This document shows, piece by piece, positions 14,501-27,652 of a DNA stretch of 64,000 nt. The stretch spans positions 124,001-188,000 of the forward strand of contig JH720383.1 in NCBI GenBank assembly GCA_000231825.2, read 5' to 3'. The notes below the pieces were generated by a model, which was not told where the DNA came from, did no database searches, and worked only from the letters and a program-made list of their open reading frames with translations. The translations under genes were made by a program, and so were the position numbers. Every line of letters begins with the position of its first letter. The stretch's first letter is position 1. Source of the DNA: Tetrahymena elliotti 4EA (taxonomy: Eukaryota > Ciliophora > Oligohymenophorea > Hymenostomatida > Tetrahymenidae).

Positions 14501-15614
14501 CAGAGGAGTTAATACTTCTCCATTTAATAGATAAGCAACTCCAAATAATAAAAAAATAGGCTTAAGTACATCTAAAAAATCTCCTAATAGTACAAAGAAA
14601 CAAGAGAGCAAGAGTGGATTTAAGTAAGAGATATATTCAATTTAGGAAGATCATGAATTGAATGATTTGATTGAAAAGCATATGGAAATGATTAAAGAAC
14701 TTTAACTCAAGAATAAGCAATTACAAGAAGAAAATGAATAGCTTAAAGATAGTTTAGGCAAAAATTTAGATGATTTATAAATGAAAAATGATGAGATTTA
14801 TATGAAATATGAAGAAAAGATTAAGTAATACAACTCTGGATATTCAGCTAAATATATTAATTTAATCAAAGAAAACGAAGAACTCAACTATCTCAATTAA
14901 CAATTTAAAGCTGAAATTGAGAAAATTAATCAATAAAATGTTTAACTTAAAGAATATAATACTCAACTAATTGAAAAAATATCTTAAGAATAGTAATAAA
15001 GTACTCCTAAATTGAATTCTAAAGTATAATCTCCATTTAAAAGCCCTCTTACCAAACAAAGTTTCCCTATAATTTCTGTAAATGAAGCCCCAGAATAAGT
15101 GAAAAAATACATAGAGAGACCAAACACTCCTGATATGTCTTATAATTAGTAGTAGGATTTCATAGAAAATTCTCCACAATTTTAAAGATTTATTAGTGGG
15201 CTCGAAAGATAATATGAAAATAGCCAGAATGATAAGATTAATAACAGATATTAACAAATGTATTTCTTAAACGACAACTACAGTGATATTTAAAGATCTG
15301 ATTTTATTAACAATTCTAATAATAATAGTACAAATAACATAAACCTTTCTAAAAGTGGAACAAAATTACCTCCATCAGGTCAAAAAAGGGCAAGTTCTTC
15401 TTTTATTTTTACTCATTCTAAATAAGAATTAGCAAGTGAAAAAGAAACTAATGTAAACACTTCTTAAATGATCAATAATTAATCTTCTTAAAACTATGCT
15501 CTGAGTGGATCTAAATCTCAAAGATAGGACAAGAGATCTTCTTCAAATAGCAATGCTAAAAATTCTTTGCTTTAATTAAAAGCCATTGCTTCCCGTGAAA
15601 GTCCTTTCAAATGA
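5558..15614 (+). CDS. giant coiled-coil protein with N-terminal C2-like domain
   Basis: Five exons: 5558-6066, 6131-6358, 6411-6539, 6594-6906, 6954-15614. All four introns have GT/AG ends, are 47-64 bases long and keep phase. The protein has 3,279 residues; the last exon alone is 8.66 kb and in frame to TGA 15612-15614. Residues ~12-150 (segments FECRVSISNIELDILSLHK and RWQKQFVMSFQF, then FDPDDDNYDG) look like the N-terminal C2 type domain found in EEIG/EHBP-like and plant coiled-coil proteins. Residues ~200-2,700 are almost unbroken heptad-type coiled coil rich in E, K, Q, L, I and N. From ~2,700 on, coiled-coil stretches alternate with Ser/Asn/Pro-rich low-complexity segments, and the C-terminus is basic. 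No motor or catalytic domain is seen. A cytoskeletal or membrane-tethering scaffold is likely by analogy. Homology searches will be dominated by coiled-coil noise. Confidence 0.85.
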
Positions 15615-16392
15615 TATAAATATAATAAAATTAAAAAAGATTTATCAAATAAATATTAATTTTATAAAAATAAAATAATTAAAAAATGCATTGTAAATTA
15701 GATGTCAAATAAAAATATATTATTAAAATTTTCAATAATTTTTTCTTGATATATCTTTAATTGAAAACCTTTTCTTTGAAAATTAAAAATAAAATACTTT
15801 TGAAACAATTTATGTAAAAAATTAAAGCTAAAAAAATATAATTCACTTTGTATTTTTATTTTATCAAAATATCAATTTCTTTTTGTAAACTCTTAGAAAA
15901 AAATAATAGTAAAAAATTCATTTTCATTTCATATTCCTACATAAAATAAAAATATTTTATCAAGTCTTTTATCAAAATTTCAATAATTTTCTACTTTTCA
16001 TTTGTTTCTTTTTCAGAAAATAAGAAATCACCTATTAACACCAACCAAAATAGTCTAAAAATTATTTCCTTTAATAGAGATTGTTTCCTCTCAAAATTAT
16101 TTTTAACTATTATTAATGTATAAAACTAGACTCTTTTTTCAAAAAAAATATTAAGAATATTTTAGGTAAAATAAAAATATTTTATGGAGAATGTTATTAA
16201 AAATTAAATATTTTTCCACCAATGACTTATTTCTACTTATAATTAAAATTTGGAGGTATTTTTAATAAATTAAGCGCAATATTGCAAAAATCTTAGTCAT
16301 TCATAAATCTGTTATTGAAGATTATCAATAAGATTAAAATCATCAAAATATTGAAAAAAAAAAAATTTTGAAGAGTTTTTATCAAGTTTGCA
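15615..16392. other. AT-rich intergenic stretch
   Basis: Separates two plus-strand genes, so it must hold the 3' end of the coiled-coil gene and the promoter of the next one. It consists of A/T runs. I see no ORF or RNA gene. Confidence 0.5.
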
Positions 16393-19300
16393 ATGTAGAA
16401 AACACTATTTTAAAATAACGAAGGTCAAGTTGAAAAGTTTATTGTAGTTTCATTAGAAGATGATGATTAAATAAATAGGTTTAATTTATAAGATTATTAC
16501 TCTTAGTCTTTGGTGAAGATGGGAGATTCTCTTCATGTTTCTTTAGGAGATAATATCATGTTTGTTAAAGAAATTGTATCAAAAATTTTAGAAGGATCAT
16601 ATAAATTATTAAAATAAATAAAATTTGAATTAAAAGGGGTCAAATAGGAGTTTATTTTGAGATTTATGAGTGATAATTTTTTTTAGTTATGCTTTGAGAA
16701 TGAAGTAGGTGAAGAAATTTTTCAAATCATAGAGGAATTTATAATTATATAGGAATAAGAAATAAAACAATTAGAGTTCTTTTACAAGTATTAAGTAGAT
16801 ACGCACTACAATTAGCTCATCTACAATTTAGTTGAAGAAAAATTAAAAGGCTTATATCATGTTTCCTTTATATTTTAAATCAATGATGTTAAAAGAGAAT
16901 GGAAATAAACTGTTTTAAACAACATAGGCTGCTTTGAGTAAATAATTATGATTTCTATTTGCTGGAATATAAAGCTTTTTCAATATGATATTATATCTAT
17001 TCTTAATAATTGCAAATCTAATAAATTTCTTCTGTTGCAATCATAAAATATGCATTTATATTTCAAAGAACCTTCTAAAATAAAGAATTATTAGAAAGAA
17101 TTAACTGACGTGCAAAAAATAATGGAATAAATTAAACCAGATAAGCAACTTTATTTAGATATTAGTTTTTTTAAACCAGGCTTGATTGAAGATTGTGATG
17201 TCATGGAAATGAATGATTTTTGGAAGTGGGTTTAAGAAAGAGCAAGTTGCTCTGTGTCAATTAAATTGAAATTTGCTACTTCAAAATAAATTAACAAAGT
17301 GATTAATCAAATATTAGATGCTATTATGGAAAAAAGATAATCAATAACATTAGAATCTTCTGACATAAAGTTAGAATATAATCTTCTCACAAGAAATCTT
17401 TTTATTCATTGCAAAGAAGATGAGTAGCAAAAAAACATATTTAAGCCTCTTGATTGGTCATTTGTAGTATCTTTTATTAACTAATTTAGAATGATAACAG
17501 ATAGATTACATATTAATCTTGAAAATACTTCTTTTAGGGTGAGTAATAGAAATATTTATTCCTCAATAATTGATTTTTCTAAAATAAACCATAAAATAAG
17601 TCACTTGACAATAATTGCTCCTTTATTTATTTTACAATAAGACATTAAGCTAAAAAATATATGGAATCAAAATATATTAAGTCTATAAATTTTAGTAAAT
17701 TAGTAAGTTTAGCTTAATTAAAATGCCTAAAAAGAAAAATAATAGCCTAAACAAGAAAATATGAAACCATCTTCTTAAAATTAGTAGAAATAATAGTTTA
17801 CATAATAACAAATTTAAGTAATCAAAACTGTGGATAATAAAATAGTAACAGCTGTGAAAAGATACAGGAATAATCAGTATTAAGCCATGGTACAAGATTT
17901 AGAATTATCTTAGCAAGCTTATCACTTGAACTATATTGTAAAGCATCAGTCATACTTTATGCAATTTATTTTTTAAAAAGATCAAAAGAAATATCAAGTT
18001 AAAGATAATTCTATCAACTAATTTTTAGATCAAGAATCAAAAAACAATATACTCTTAGAATAATAAGAATAAATTAACTAAAATTTAGAGAAACAAGAAT
18101 AACTGAAAAATATTTAAGTCTAAACAAAACTCTTTTTTTTCTATGAGCAAAACTCGAAGATGAAAAATATTTAGCTTAAAATAAATATGAGAAATAAAAA
18201 CCCTGAATTTTTCAATCAATTAGTTACAATTAGAGATTTTACTATTATTCATGATTTACATTTAGTTCTATAGCCAGAAAGTAGTGATAGCAAAAACGAT
18301 TAAATTTTATAATATCTTTCAAATTCAAAATATCTCAAAAACATTAAAATTAAGCTTTAATCTGTTAGCCTTCATGACTTGATTCCAAAACTATTGAGAT
18401 TTATAAGGTCTAATTTAAAAGAGTTAATTACTTTAGAAATAATAATAGAAAGAATCTACAAAGGGAGCTTATAGTTGGAATGCATTTAAAACATTATTAG
18501 TCTTCTACCATTTAAAGAATAATAAAAGAAATTCTAAAGTGGTGTATTTAAATTTTAAGGATTAAATAATTTAACTAATTTGAATAATACTCTGCAAATA
18601 ATTAAAAATATTTAAAAGGAGTAAACAATTTAATTTAATACCTAGGCATTCGATATATCTAAAAATTCATAAAATTAATTTAATATTAGAGTTGATTGCA
18701 AAGACTCATATCTAAGAGATGTATTTGATCCTTTTATTATTATTCATCAAACTTACCAAGATTACTAAATATACTCTTTGGATGCTATTGTCAATGAATT
18801 GTAACTTGAATCCTTCTTTAGGTTTGTTTAGGTTTACATAGAAAAAATAAAAGTCTTAAATATTTTAATTTTAAATTTGGATGATGATAAGAATAAGGCA
18901 GATACAAATGAAAAGATTTTAAATATTGTCTAAAATTATAGAAATTTTGATCGTTTTGAGCTAAGCTTTAGAGATAGAAATAGCAAAGAAGATTCTTATA
19001 TGATTATTTATGACAATTAAAAAAAGTATCTCAATATCTATTTTTAAGGTAACTAAGTTTATTCAAATGATTTTAATTATGATAGATTGATAAACATATC
19101 CTCTAAATTGTAAAATCTTTATGAGAATGAACTTTAATCTTTGAAAATAGAGTTGGTTTTTGATAATGAGGCAAGGTTTTAGAGATGTAAACTTGATGTT
19201 TTTAAGATAAAAGGGTACATTTTCAAAAACTTGATGAATCTAAGAAAATTTCAAGCATATGTAAAGATTTTAGACTAGCAAACCAGAATTTTAAAAAACT

Positions 19301-19587
19301 TAAATATATTTGATGAATAAGTTAAAGCTGTACAAACCAAAGATAAATGTTATTCCAGTTATGCACTTCTATATAAAGGCATGCTCAATAGTTAAGTGAA
19401 AAATAATTTTAGAAAAGAAATAATTTGGGATACTATATCTTTAATGATTTTTGGATAAATGCATCTCAATTTAAAACCTCTCCTCTTCAAAAAATTCTTA
19501 ATTAATTAAAGTGACAATTCCAAAGAAGTTAGTAAAGAATCCTTTAAAAATTTAGCTGCTGTTGATTAATTTGAAGATAAAAAATGA
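16393..19587 (+). CDS. large protein of unknown function, Gln/Asn/Lys-rich
   Basis: Single-exon ORF of 1,064 residues, ATG at 16393 and TGA at 19585-19587, with TAA/TAG glutamines throughout. I do not recognise a family. There is no signal peptide or membrane segment. The N-terminal ~430 residues are mixed alpha/beta-like with aromatic-rich segments. A Gln-rich linker lies near residues 435-475. The C-terminal half has recurring Leu/Ile-spaced segments such as FIRSNLKELITLEIIIERI and KYLKNIKIKLQSV, suggestive of irregular leucine-rich repeats, but no canonical LRR consensus repeats regularly enough to claim the fold. It sits head to tail with the coiled-coil gene, with a 0.8 kb gap, so it is a separate gene. 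The start is the first ATG after an A-rich stretch. Confidence 0.75.
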
Positions 19588-20072
19588 ATGGCTTAATGAA
19601 TAAACATTTGCTTAAAATAAATTAAATTAGAATAATTTTTTTCTCCCTTTTTAACTTAGATTAAAATCATTATTTGATCAAATCAGAAGTAAATATTTTG
19701 GCTTTCTTGATTATTCTTGAAATGATCTATTCTTTGTTTAAATTATTTTTGCAGATTTATATGTATTAATTGATTTTATTACTTAAGTTCTCATACTAAA
19801 TTTTTTAATAATATGTGTTTTTAAAATTTTTGGATAAAATAATTTTTAAAAAATAATTAATAATTCTTAAAATTTAAGAAATTAAATAATTATTATTATT
19901 TTTAACAAAATTTACTACTTTTTAGATCAGAAAAAACTTTCCCCTATCAGGTATTCCTTCTAATTTTTTTAATTGAAGAGATACTCTAATTGTATCTTTT
20001 TAATATTTTAGTTTTTACAAAAAATTATTAAAATAAAGAATCAAACCAAATAAACAAGTTTTAAAGAAAAAA
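19588..20072. other. AT-rich intergenic stretch
   Basis: Short spacer between two plus-strand genes. Only A/T-rich sequence is visible; it is expected to contain the upstream gene's 3' end and the downstream promoter. Confidence 0.5.
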
Positions 20073-23000
20073 ATGTTTATTGTAAATTTTAATGCCCTAA
20101 GTCTAATTTTAATTATTTCTCTTTTAAAACTATGCGCTTGCCAAATAAATAGTTGCTAATAAGAAATAGTAGATTAATTATAAGAATAGAATATTTAATT
20201 TAATTGTTAAGATAATTAAATTTAGATTCAAGATCAGCAAATTCTATCATTAAAATTAGATATTTAGAATATAAAAATAAGGACAGGTTTGATTATTTAA
20301 AATGTTTAAAAATTTTAATTGTAGTCAATAAATATATAATCTTGTTAAGTTGAAATAAGTGATAGTCATTAAGCTTTTCTTTAAATTTAAAACATAGATT
20401 TTCTTGAAATAAACATAATTTAAATATTAGAAACCTATACTTTTCAAGAAATAAGTCTTTTAGATATTAGCAAAATTAATAAAATAAGTATAACATAATT
20501 GACAATATCTGCAGGCTATATATTTAAATAAAAAGATAATTATTTTAATATAAGATAGAAATATTTACTTAATCAAACCAACTTAATTTCCAATGATTAA
20601 AAGTTATTTTAAATTTTAGGAAATTTAATTTATATTTAATAACTAAATATTTAAAGGTTTGATGCTTTATGCTAAATAAAGTTATTTTCTGAAACAATTT
20701 TGTAAATTGATCAAATATACTTTAAAAACATTAATAGGGGTAAAGAAATAACTCCAAAATTATTTTTACAAACTAAGGGCTCAGAATTATGTTTTATTAA
20801 ATCAATAATTTTTTAAAAAGAAGAAAGCCTTGAATTATAAAAAAATTATTGGATAGTAGAAATTAATTTATTTGTCTCTTCTTAATTGAAGATTGGACTA
20901 ATAAGTTTTTTAGAAACAAGTTATTTTTCGATAAATATAAAAATAGATTAAATTGAAAATAATACATAAATTAATTAGTAAGAAATTGTGGAAATAAATT
21001 AAATAATTTATAAGGAATCTTTTACAAATTAAAATATCTATTTCATTAGTATAACTAATCTCGAAAGCTTGTTAATAAATTAAATATTTCTTTAAAATTT
21101 AAGAAGTTTTATTTGGAATTTAGAAATTGGAGAATGTAAAAATGTATAAATAAATAATTTAATAGTAAAGAATTGTGAATTGAGTATGTTTAAAGTTTTT
21201 TTATTCAATAAAATTATTAGCCTAGTTTTATAAAATATTTATGCCGAAAGTTTGATAATTTCAGATACTTAATTAATTAGTGCATAGCAATCAAATATTT
21301 TAATTTAAGCAGTTTAGATCAATAATTGTTAAATAAGTTCTGCTGTTTTTGACTTTACTTAATGCTTGAATGCTTAGTTAAATAACTTAGAAATAAAATA
21401 ATCTTTAATTACTGTCTAGCTATTTAATTTATAATTTGTTTAAAATTTTAAAATCTCAAATTTTAACTATTCAGCTCTAAAGATAGATCAAAAGATAGAG
21501 AACTAAAAAATTAATTTGTAAACGGAAAATAACAATTATTCATATTTAATTTATTCAAACATGACTGAATCAATAACTTTAGATAGCCTTGATATTAACT
21601 TCAGTTCTAACTAATTTGGTTTATTAGTTGGAAAAGATATAAAAGAAATAATCTTGGAAAAAGTAAAATTAAAGAATGCATATGCCATTAATGGAGGATG
21701 CCTAAATTTATAAAATTCTAATAATGATACACGTATCTCAATTAAAAATAGTTTTTTTTCAAATTTTACAAGTTTGTATTTTGGAGGATGTATTTTTGGT
21801 GGTGAGATTTAACTAATTGAAAATGTGGAATTTAAGTTCTGTTCAAGCTACGTTGGTGGTGCTTTGTATATTTCAGATAACTCTCATTTGACTGAGGTTC
21901 AAAAAATAAATTTTTAAGAAAACAAAGCCCTTTTATATGGCTCTAATTACAGCTTTTATGTAAAAAATATAAGTTTAAATAAGATATTTGAATATAATCA
22001 ATAATTAGAAAATACAAACTTGTTTTTGGTAGAAGTAGACGTAAAGAACATTTTGATTCCACTTTTTAGAGGAATGAGTTATATAACAACTCTTTAATTT
22101 TTTATTGATGGTAAATATTATCCTGAAGATGATTAGATTGTAGAACCTGCTAATATGTATTACTCTTTATAAAATAAAGATAAATTTTAAAGCGATTTAG
22201 TTTAAGCTATCTAATCTCCTTATTTACTAATATACTTAGATGCATATTCTAAGGAATAATTCAATAACATTGTATTATAAATATTGAACTAGCCCTACAA
22301 AATTAATTCTTACAATAAAATCTTCATCGCTCAAGGTTGCAGAAATGATATGGAAATAGTCAAAGTGAATGAAAAGTTAAATATCTTTTTTTGTAAATAT
22401 TGCGAAATTTCCAAGTCAATGCAGTTTTATGAAGATTAAAATCAGCTAGAAGGAAACTGTAACCAATGTAATAATTTATATTTTTCTTTTTGTTATGCAA
22501 ACTACTCTTAAATTAGAGAAGGATATTGGAGGAACTCATATTCAATAAATCCAAATGATATTGTATCATGCACTATTTCTCCAAGTAGCTGTATTGGAGG
22601 ATATGAATTAGGAAATAAATTATGTCATGAAGGGCACATTGGTCCATAGTGTCTAAACTGTGATATAAAAGGAGATTATTGGAGTAATTCTTACTCTATG
22701 CAAAACTACTTTCAATGCTCTAAATGCAGTTCAATAAATTATAATACCTTAAAGTTATCATTTACTTTTCTTTTGCTGATTTTAAGTTTAGGAATAATCA
22801 TTATCAGTAGTTTTAAAAGTTTAAAAAATTATATATTAGTTTAATATCTCTCAAAAATGAACATTTTTTATATAGGTAGAAGCCTCTATTTATAAAGTTT
22901 ACCATCTGTTTATGTCAAGTTGCTACTATTTAACCTATCTATTTACCAAATTTCTAACAATATAACTAGGATTGATATATTTAATTCTCTGAAGAATGTA

Positions 23001-24065
23001 TCGATAATTTTAGTAGATCCTTTAAATTCACAGTTAATTTCTATTAATTGCTTACTTATATAGCTATTCCCAACCCTATCAAGCATAGGATTAGCAAATA
23101 TAGTTCTTTATTTAGTCTTACCTTTGATCTTATTTTTATTTGCTTTGCTGATAATTTTAATCATAACTCTATTAAAAAAGAATCCAAATAAAAAAAGGCA
23201 ATTTTATAGAGTTTTAATATCTTTCTAATACATATTTATAATTATATTTAATTCTCTTTGGTTGAAATTGTGTTTAGAAAGTTTTACCTGCTTAAATCTT
23301 TACAAGGATTAGTCTTATGCTTTGATTGATTTGAGCTTAGAGTGTGATTAAAGTAAAGATTTGACATAGATTCGCTAGAGAAGCATTCCTATTTTTATAA
23401 TTTTGGTAATTCTATTACCTGTAATTATGTTTTATTTTCTATTCTTTAATAGAAAAAATCTAAATTAAATTAAAATTACTTTCTTATTTGGGTTTTTTTT
23501 TAAAGAGTATAAAACCAAATTATTTTATTGGGAATTTATAAGACTTATCATGAAGATATTGCTTGTTTCTATAAGTATAATATTTAAGTAATTTGCATTA
23601 ATTTCAGGAATAACATAAACTATTTTCCTCTTTATCTATTACTCTGGTATTTAAAAACTAAGGCCCTTTAAATTAAATTTCTTAAACTAATTAGAGAAAA
23701 TGTCGATATCTCTATCTCTACTGATTCTGTAAACATCTTTGCTTTTCCAAGAATTCAGTGATAATTAAAACTCATAGATAGTTACTTTTGTTAATATAAT
23801 CTACATTCTATCTCAAGTTTTTAGTTTAATATTTATTTCTATACTTTCTATTTTAACAATCTCTTCTTTCTTGCAAAAGTAAATTTTAAAAGTGTATTAA
23901 AAATATTAGTGGAGATTATTAAAATGGTTTGTTCCAACTAGCTTGCTAAAAGTATATAGAGTCAATTTAACATTCAAAAAGTTTTAAAAATGTGTTAAAA
24001 TCATTTCTATTAGTGAATAAAGTTTCTATAATAATTAAATTGAGCTTATAGGATTAATAAGATGA
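20073..24065 (+). CDS. large polytopic membrane protein: beta-helix-like ectodomain, EGF-like cysteine module, ~9 TM segments
   Basis: Single exon, 1,330 residues, ATG 20073, TGA 24063-24065. The N-terminus has a hydrophobic signal segment (ALSLILIISLLKLCAC). Residues ~25-750 are Ile/Asn/Gln-rich with short repeated strands (for example FSSNQFGLLVG and SFFSNFTSLYFGGCIFGG), as in right-handed parallel beta-helix repeats. Residues ~755-890 form a Cys-rich module including CHEGHIGPQCLNCD and YFQCSKCSSI, an EGF/laminin-like arrangement. From ~892 to the end there are about nine hydrophobic segments, starting with LSFTFLLLILSLGIIIISS. This architecture recurs in a large ciliate family of putative transmembrane proteins of unknown function. 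A cell-surface or cilia-membrane receptor or adhesion role is inference. The C-terminus may be truncated: a hydrophobic ORF overlaps the stop in another frame (see 24062-24409). Confidence 0.8.
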
Positions 24066-24409
24066 ATTATACAAAAGGTTCTTAGTTCAAATTAATTTTA
24101 CAATAAAATAAATTATTTATAGCTGTATCTTGTTTTATAACATTGTCAACTGTGTAGCTAAACATGATGATGCTTAGTCTGATTTTTATGCTTTTAAATG
24201 GATTTTGTTTAGACAATACATTTTTTATTTTTATTGTATTAATTTTCTCAAATTAAAAAAATTTCTAAATATTAAATGCAATTTTTCAAATTTTGACTTT
24301 AAAAATTACTTTTAAAAGGAAAAAAATCAATATTCATTTGAATTTTTAAGGAAGGATAATTATTAATCAGAGAATAATACATATGTATATTTGTTTTATG
24401 ATGATATGA
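24062..24409 (+). pseudogene. overlapping hydrophobic ORF, possible frameshifted C-terminus of the preceding membrane protein
   Basis: The stop of the preceding gene overlaps an ATG (ATGA at 24062-24065). From that ATG a frame of 115 codons is open to TGA at 24407-24409. It encodes membrane-like sequence (LFIAVSCFITLSTVQLNMMM, then LIFMLLNGFCLDNTFFIFIV). Membrane segments continuing straight after the stop of a polytopic protein suggest that one reading frame was split by a frameshift (real mutation or assembly indel) or that an intron was missed. The three GT...AG pairs I tried nearby all have lengths divisible by three and do not repair the frame. A separate tiny gene is less likely. Confidence 0.35.
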
Positions 24410-24613
24410 ATTTTACTTACAATCAAATAAATATTTATTTATAATTTATAATTTTTATAGTTTATATTGCTTATATATATATTTTATTATTATTATGCTG
24501 TTTATATATTAGTTAGTTATTTAGTTAATCAGCAACCAACTTGCCTTATTTAATAAATAGGTTTCAGCAGTTTAGTTAGGTGTTTATTTTAAAGAATATA
24601 AATTGGCACTACT

Positions 24614-27600
24614 TCATTTAAGAGCCCATACATTGAGAGTATTATCTCCTCTGTTACCAGAAGTTACTAAATGTATTTTATTTTCAGTTTTATAAGCACC
24701 AACGCCTCCGAAGGGATAACACTCATAAATATTTTTACTTTTTTGAGAGAGAACTGGAGCATCCTTAGATGCTTCCCAAACTTTCATCATACCATCAAAA
24801 CTTGATGTAACGAAAGAGATGTTATTAATTTATTCAACTTAAGCTTTAGAGAGTTTATTAGCTCTAATAGGAGATTAGAAATTTTCAAGGAGATTAGCTT
24901 ATTATTTAGAAGATGAATCAAAGTTTCTTTTTGGTGAGCACATATTTTCATTGTTTTCTTTCCATGAGTCGATAATAGGTTTTCTATTTTCATTAATAAT
25001 GTTAGCTAGGTGAGGTCTTTCAAGTGTAATAATATTGAAAATCCAGCCACTATTATTTCTAAATAATTTCAAAGGTTTTCCAAGAATTGTATCCCAAATT
25101 TTAATATCACCATTAGCAGCACCACTAATTAAGATGTTATCATAATTAATACAAGCTTTCAAAGCTGTTACATCGCTAGTATGAGCATTTTCTAAACTGA
25201 GTTCCATAGATAATTTTTCTTTTAAATTAAAAAAGAAAAATCAATTAAAAATAAAAAAATTATTAAGAAATACCTAAAGCATTTTAACGGAAATTGTTGT
25301 AGAAATTGAGTTTCCAAACTTTAATTGAACGATCTTTACCAGCAGTAGCAACAAACTTTTAGTTAGGGAAAACTTCAAGGCAATATATACTGTCTCTGTG
25401 TTCAAAGTATTTTTTAGGGTGAGTAATTTCACTATTAAAAAGATTGAAAGATATAATCTTAGGATCAGTAGATACAGTAAGAACTGTTTGAGAATCATTC
25501 AAACCAACAAGTTAGTTTATTGATGATTCATGCTCGCAGCTAATAGTTTTAACAATAGAGTAGTCACTTAGATTAACAACAGCAAATGATTAATAAAGAC
25601 CTACTAGAAGTAATTCATTATTACGGAGAGTTGAAAGGCAAGTTGCATCATATTAGAAAGGAATTTCCTTAACTTCTACAAAATTTTTATAAATACGGAC
25701 TGATCTGTCACTGCTTGCTGTTACAATAGTTTCAGCATCTATAACTTTAATTGCAAATATTCCTTTAGAATGTTTAGTATTTACAGTTTGTAAATGATCA
25801 ATAGTAGAAATCTTTTGTTTGTCTGCTAACTTCACATTTTATGAGGAGAAACCAGAATTTTAAAAGTACACAGCATCTTCATTGTTAACTTAGTTGTTGG
25901 CATCAGTAGGAACAACAGTCTAGTTTGTGTAGAGATTGTTGAAGTTAGTGAATGAAGTGAGGAGCACAGCATTTTACTTTTTATTGCTACTACCAAAGCA
26001 AGCCTTGCAATTCTTTTTGCTAGGAGGAGATTGCATACAGAAAGAGGAGGCTGTTAAATTATTAGTATTAGTTAAAGTATTATTAATACCCATAACGCTT
26101 GTAGGAACATTTCCAATATTACTAACACCACTAAATTATCCATTAGCTTAAGCTGCTGGGTTAGTTTAAAGAGCAACAAACTCACTTAATCCTTCTAAGA
26201 AAGAAAAATATTATCTTCGATGTTCAGCTAAATATGCACGGTAGATATTGTTGGCTTCTCCTTTATTGCGATACAAAGGTTTGTAGGTAGTCATACTTTA
26301 GAACTCATTAAAAACATCCTTGAGATTTTTTTAGAATTTATTAACTCCCTTCTCACTAAATGAAGAAGATGAAGAGGAGGAATATTAAGTATTGAAAAGA
26401 GAGCTACTAGTCAGTGTATTAGATTAATTGGCTCCTATTAAATTGTTAGCAATGCTAGTTTCTGATTTGTTTGATTAGAAGTTACTAAGACCCAATATAT
26501 TTTTAGGGGGATCCTATTATAATTACTGAATAAAAAAGAAAAATTAATTTTTAAAGATCAAAATAAAAATAAAATTTATGTCAAAAAATAGTCGTTAATA
26601 TTTTTTAATTTCGATTTAGTGGGAATAAAATATGGTGAGTAATGAATACAAATATTTAGAATTTAATTTGCGCTATGAAATAAATTATAAAAATAAAATT
26701 GAATAATTTTTGGTGAAATTTAATTAATAGAATTAGTAGAAATTATTTATTTTTACCTTTAAGATTATTGGTTTTAAATTTGTAATCAATCTTTTGAAGT
26801 TAATTGTGTTATTCTTTTAAGAGATTAGATTGTTAAGGAAATTATCATATTCATTGTTGAGTTTATGATTAGAGCTGGCTTCTTTATTCAAGCTAGAAGT
26901 TTATTCTCTTAGTTAATTACACAATCCTTGATAAGTATCTTGATGAGCTTTAAGTTTTTCTTTTAGCTTATTTCTCAAGTCATTTAAATCATTTACAACA
27001 TTTTCAATGAGGGAGTCAAAGTCAGCATCTATTTTTTCTTCTTCTCTTCTAATATGGGTTTTGTATTTAACCATGTTCTATTTTTATACATTTATAAGTT
27101 TTTATTCTGATTATTTAATTGCTAAAGATTAGTAGAATATTTGACTTCCAAAATTTAAAGAAGCTTAATAAAAAATCTACTGATCTTGAAAAATGCTTAA
27201 TGAAATTAGTTAATAGATTTAAATGTAAAATTTACTGAGTCAAGTTCTGAAATGATGATATTAAAGCTCTTATCTTAAGGAAGAACATCATGGTGATTGA
27301 GGGAATTCTCCTTGCAAAGCTAAATAAAGTCTACATATCCAAAAATATATTCACGGTGATTAGAAATATGGTTTTGGTAGTCAAAAAAGCATTCAGTGCA
27401 GAGTAAGATGTCTTATTCACATTAGGGATGGAGACATACTTTTTCAATAGGTTTTTGATTGTGCTTAGCACAGAAAAGAGAATGGGTATCTACTAATTGC
27501 TTAGAAGAAAGCTATCCAAATGTTGTCTATATTAATGCACTTGAAAGCTATGGGTTGAAGGGATTTACATTGGCACTACTACTGACATGAGCAGAGGCCC

Positions 27601-27652
27601 TCTTTGATTTTTTTGTTGAGGATGAATTAAAGCTGCTTTGATGAGTTGTCAT
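24614..27652 (-). CDS. B-box-like zinc finger, coiled-coil and WD40-repeat protein
   Basis: Four exons on the minus strand: 27236-27652, 26757-27077, 25274-26525, 24614-25218. Introns of 158, 231 and 55 bases have GT/AG ends and all phases fit, giving 864 residues. Exon 1 carries a B-box-type zinc-binding pattern at residues 61-99: C61-x2-H64, C73, C78, C85-x2-C88, H95, H99 (segment ILLCTECFFDYQNHISNH). Exon 2 is a coiled coil (IRREEEKIDADFDSLIENVV). A Ser/Asn-rich linker follows. From residue ~490 to the end about seven WD40 blades can be read, for example ETIVTASSDRSVRIYKN, QKFVATAGKDRSIKVWKL, NILISGAANGDIKIWD and the terminal NTLNVWALK. B-box plus coiled coil plus beta-propeller recalls TRIM-like layout without a visible RING. 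It probably acts as a protein-interaction scaffold. The stretch between blades 5 and 7 is an atypical charged insert. The catalytic role, if any, is unknown. Confidence 0.85.
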
